Source of the DNA: JACVRW01 sp963751105
GTDB lineage: Bacteria > Actinomycetota > Thermoleophilia > Solirubrobacterales > Thermoleophilaceae
Direction of reading: 5' to 3'
Length of the DNA stretch: 64,000 nt
Assembly (NCBI GenBank): GCA_963751105.1
Contig: CAVVTG010000002.1
Coordinates: forward strand, 2,046,001 to 2,110,000
A model generated the notes under the pieces. The model was not told the DNA's origin, made no database searches, and saw only the letters and a list, made by a program, of their open reading frames with translations. Positions within the stretch are counted from its first letter, which is position 1. Each line of letters begins with the position of its first letter. Shown piece after piece: positions 59,746 through 64,000 of the stretch. Both the position numbers and the translations under genes were made by a program.

Positions 59746-60161
59746 GTGGCCGACATGGACATCACCATTCACGCCACCTTCCTTCCGCACGACGACCCGG
59801 CCGCGTCCCTCGCCTTCTATCGGGACACCCTCGGGTTCGAGGTCCGCAATGAGGTCGAGTACGGGGGCCTGCACTGGAACACAGTCGGCCCGCCCGGTCA
59901 GCCCGGCATGTCCATCGTCCTGCACCCGCCAGGCGCCGACCCGGGCGTCACCGACGACGAACGCAGCATGATCGCCGAGATGATGGCCAAGGGCACGTAC
60001 GCGAGCATCCACCTGGCCACCGCCGACCTCGACGGCGCCTTCGAGCGGCTGCAGGCCGGCGACGCCGACATCGTCTCAGAGCCGACGGATCAGTCGTGGG
60101 GCGTTCGCGACTGCGCCGTCCGCGATCCCGCCGGCAACATGATCCGGATCAACGAGATCCA

Positions 60162-60165
<4 letters not shown>
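59746..60165 (+). CDS. VOC-family (glyoxalase/bleomycin-resistance-type) protein
   Basis: 139 residues, GTG at 59746 or ATG at 59755. Paired beta-alpha-beta-beta-beta modules: ASLAFYRDTLGFEVRNEVEY, GLHWNTVGPPGQPGMSIVLH, TYASIHLATADLDGAFERLQ, VRDCAVRDPAGNMIRINEIQ. May bind a metal and act on or sequester a small molecule. Its stop overlaps the UvrA-like start by GTGA, so the two products are coupled. Confidence 0.9.
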
Positions 60166-62510
<2,345 letters not shown>

Positions 62511-62522
62511 TCAGGGCCTCAG

Positions 62523-63212
62523 CTAACCCACGAGCGCCGCGTCGAGCACCGAGGCGGAGCTGCGGAGGGCCTCGATCAGCTCGTCCCGGAAGCGCTGGAT
62601 CGCGAGGCGCATGAGCCGCTCGGCCTCTTCACCGTGCCCGGCCCCGAGTACGGCCAGCAGCTGGAGGTGTTCGTCGCGTGCACGCAGGCCGCGGCCGGCG
62701 GCGCCGGCGCGGAGGGCCACCAGCCGCGCCCGCTCGGAGTCGTCGAGCAGCCGCGCGACGATCGCGGCGGCACGCCCGTTCCCGGCCGCCTCCACCACCG
62801 CCACGTGCACGGCGCGGTTTGCCGCCATGAAGCGCTCGACGGAGTCCGGATCTTCCACGTCGAGCGTCGTCGCACCCAGCTGCTCGAGACGCACGAGCTC
62901 GCTCGGGTCCAGGCGGCCGGCGGCGTCCGCGGCCGCGGCCGGCTCGAGCACCAGTCGCAGGTCGTAGATCTCGCGCACGTCGCGCAGGGTGAGCGGCGCG
63001 ATCACGTGGCGGCGGCGGGGTTCGGCCAGCACCAGTCCGTCCGCTCGAAGCCGGGCAAGCGCCGCTCGCACGGCGGCCTTGGAAACGCCGTAGCGCTCCA
63101 TCAGACCTTGCTCGGAGACCGGCGTGCCCGGCGGCAGCTCGAGCCTGACGATCGCGTGACGCAGCCGTCGGTAGGCGGCGGCGCCGGAGGCGATCACAGA
63201 GGCGTCGGTCAT
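62523..63212 (-). CDS. GntR-family regulator, FadR/FCD subfamily
   Basis: 229 residues. N-terminal winged helix: YRRLRHAIVRLELPPGTPVS, MERYGVSKAAVRAALARLRA, DGLVLAEPRRRHVI. FCD sensor: REIYDLRLVLEPAAAADAAG, NRAVHVAVVEAAGN, RARDEHLQLLAVLGAGHGEE (metal-type His/Asp pattern). Divergent from the class-III aminotransferase, with twin TGACATGTCA operators between. Confidence 0.93.
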   Translation of the reverse strand: MTDASVIASGAAAYRRLRHAIVRLELPPGTPVSEQGLMERYGVSKAAVRAALARLRADGLVLAEPRRRHVIAPLTLRDVREIYDLRLVLEPAAAADAAGRLDPSELVRLEQLGATTLDVEDPDSVERFMAANRAVHVAVVEAAGNGRAAAIVARLLDDSERARLVALRAGAAGRGLRARDEHLQLLAVLGAGHGEEAERLMRLAIQRFRDELIEALRSSASVLDAALVG

Positions 63213-63225
63213 ACTTGCGTGGCCA

Positions 63226-63258
63226 TTGACATGTCAAGCCTACCGTGCTGACATGTCA
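63226..63258. promoter_or_regulatory. Twin TGACATGTCA operators for the GntR regulator
   Basis: TTGACATGTCAA (63226-63237, perfect palindrome) and TGACATGTCA (63249-63258, perfect palindrome), 22 bases apart start-to-start, i.e. two helical turns. They lie between the gntR start (63212) and the aminotransferase start (63261). Confidence 0.85.
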
Positions 63259-63260
63259 GA

Positions 63261-64000
63261 ATGTCTTCCGTCACCGATCACCGGATCCCCGACTCCGTCG
63301 CCCCATCGAGTGGACGCGAGCACCTGATCCGCTACGCGGGCGAGTTCGCCGAACCGCTCGTGGAGCGCGCCGAGGGCAGCTGGCTGACCACCGCGGACGG
63401 GCAGCGCATCCTCGACTTCACCTCCGGCCAGATGTGCGCGACGCTCGGGCATGGCCATCCCGCGATCCTCGAGGCGATGCGCAGCGCGGGCGACCGCGTG
63501 GTGCACCTGTTCAGCGGCTTCCTGTCGAGCGACGTCGTCGAGCTGGCTCGTGAGCTGATGGCGATCCTCCCGGAACCGCTCGCGCGCGCGATGTTCCTAT
63601 CCACCGGCGCCGAGGCCAACGAGGCGGCGTTGCGCCTCGCCAAGCTGCACACCGGCGGCCACGAGGTGCTGGCCTTCGCCGGCTCCTGGCACGGGATGAC
63701 CGCCGGAGCCGCGGCAAGCACCTACAGCGCCGGCCGGCGCGGCTACGGGCCCTCTCTCCCGGGCGTCATGGCCCTCCCCACCCCGAACGCCTACCGCTGC
63801 CCGATCCGCCACTGCACCGAGCGCTGCGACATGACCTGTCTCGACGCCGGCATGGAGCTCTTCGACTCACAGTCGGTCGGGGCCCCGGCCGCCACGATCG
63901 TCGAGCCGATCCTCAGCGCCGGTGGCATCGTGCCTCTGCCGGACGGCTATCTGGCGGATCTGAAGCGACACTGCGAGCAGCGCGGAATGCTCCTGATAGT
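63261..64000 (+). CDS. Class-III PLP aminotransferase (2,2-dialkylglycine decarboxylase-like), cut by window edge
   Basis: 246 codons visible from ATG 63261, open at base 64000. Motifs: REHLIRYAGEFAEPLVERAE, WLTTADGQRILDFTSGQMCA, LGHGHPAILEAM, MFLSTGAEANEAALRLAKLH, EVLAFAGSWHGMTAGAAAST, ATIVEPILSAGGIVPLPDGY. The insert CPIRHCTERCDMTCLD is Cys-rich. The Schiff-base Lys lies beyond the window. Similar to dialkylglycine decarboxylase, so perhaps decarboxylative transamination. The operators overlap its promoter, so GntR control is likely. Confidence 0.92.
   Translation, partial: MSSVTDHRIPDSVAPSSGREHLIRYAGEFAEPLVERAEGSWLTTADGQRILDFTSGQMCATLGHGHPAILEAMRSAGDRVVHLFSGFLSSDVVELARELMAILPEPLARAMFLSTGAEANEAALRLAKLHTGGHEVLAFAGSWHGMTAGAAASTYSAGRRGYGPSLPGVMALPTPNAYRCPIRHCTERCDMTCLDAGMELFDSQSVGAPAATIVEPILSAGGIVPLPDGYLADLKRHCEQRGMLLI

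Overview
The window looks like a high-GC actinobacterial chromosome, most likely Thermoleophilia (Solirubrobacterales or a close relative). The reasons are very GC-rich coding sequence, a CGAAC-N4-GTTCG SOS box in front of lexA, two actinobacterial-style c-di-AMP (ydaO) riboswitches, a DUF2630 gene, and a PucR/acyl-desaturase divergon. The taxonomic call is inference. There is no CRISPR array, insertion sequence or prophage. Genes are tightly packed, with many ATGA/GTGA start-stop overlaps inside operons and many tail-to-tail overlaps between convergent genes.

Layout. 1-4.2 kb: an NlpC/P60 peptidase under a ydaO riboswitch, a PQQ-type sugar dehydrogenase and a large orphan membrane protein. 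4.2-10.6 kb: a TetR/acyl-CoA synthetase operon, an archaeal-type ATPase with repeats at its promoter, a DUF255 thioredoxin-like protein, an M28 peptidase, and a rod-shaped candidate 6S RNA. 10.6-15 kb: a MarR/MMPL divergon and glutamine synthetase. 15-20 kb: an AhpD-like/HxlR pair, a second ydaO riboswitch driving an uncharacterised small membrane protein, a membrane cytochrome c, rnpB, and lexA coupled to a tiny zinc-ribbon gene, then tRNA-Leu(GAG). 20-30 kb: a glycosyltransferase, a two-component system, desaturase/PucR, a MEDS/anti-sigma sensor, tldD/tldE and secG. 30-43 kb: a TetR operon, MBL and alpha/beta hydrolases beside a giant LuxR regulator, ccmF/ccmE, an antiporter and a GH2 glycosidase. 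43-48 kb: HxlR/MFS and a histidine kinase followed by a deleted or misjoined response-regulator/MMPL chimera. 48-51.3 kb: plant-type tocopherol (vitamin E) pathway homologues. 51-64 kb: assorted hydrolases, a Baeyer-Villiger-type monooxygenase, PhoD phosphatase, PLP enzymes, an AraC/VOC/UvrA-like operon, and a GntR regulator facing a class-III aminotransferase cut by the window edge.

The most notable system is the cluster at 48055-51343. It holds a tocopherol-cyclase (VTE1)-like protein, an MPBQ/MSBQ methyltransferase of the plant VTE3 type including its C-terminal membrane anchor, and a homogentisate prenyltransferase (VTE2)-like UbiA enzyme. Together they could turn homogentisate plus a prenyl diphosphate into a tocochromanol in a bacterium that shows no photosynthesis genes in this window. 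Homogentisate synthesis and the phytyl or geranylgeranyl supply are not encoded here.

Caution on quality: at least six genes show a frame change that one surplus base would explain (near 198, 1950, 9675, 21510, 47874 and 55965). One junction near 46684 fuses two unrelated genes. Sequencing or assembly error is a serious possibility, so none of these should be read as confirmed pseudogenes.
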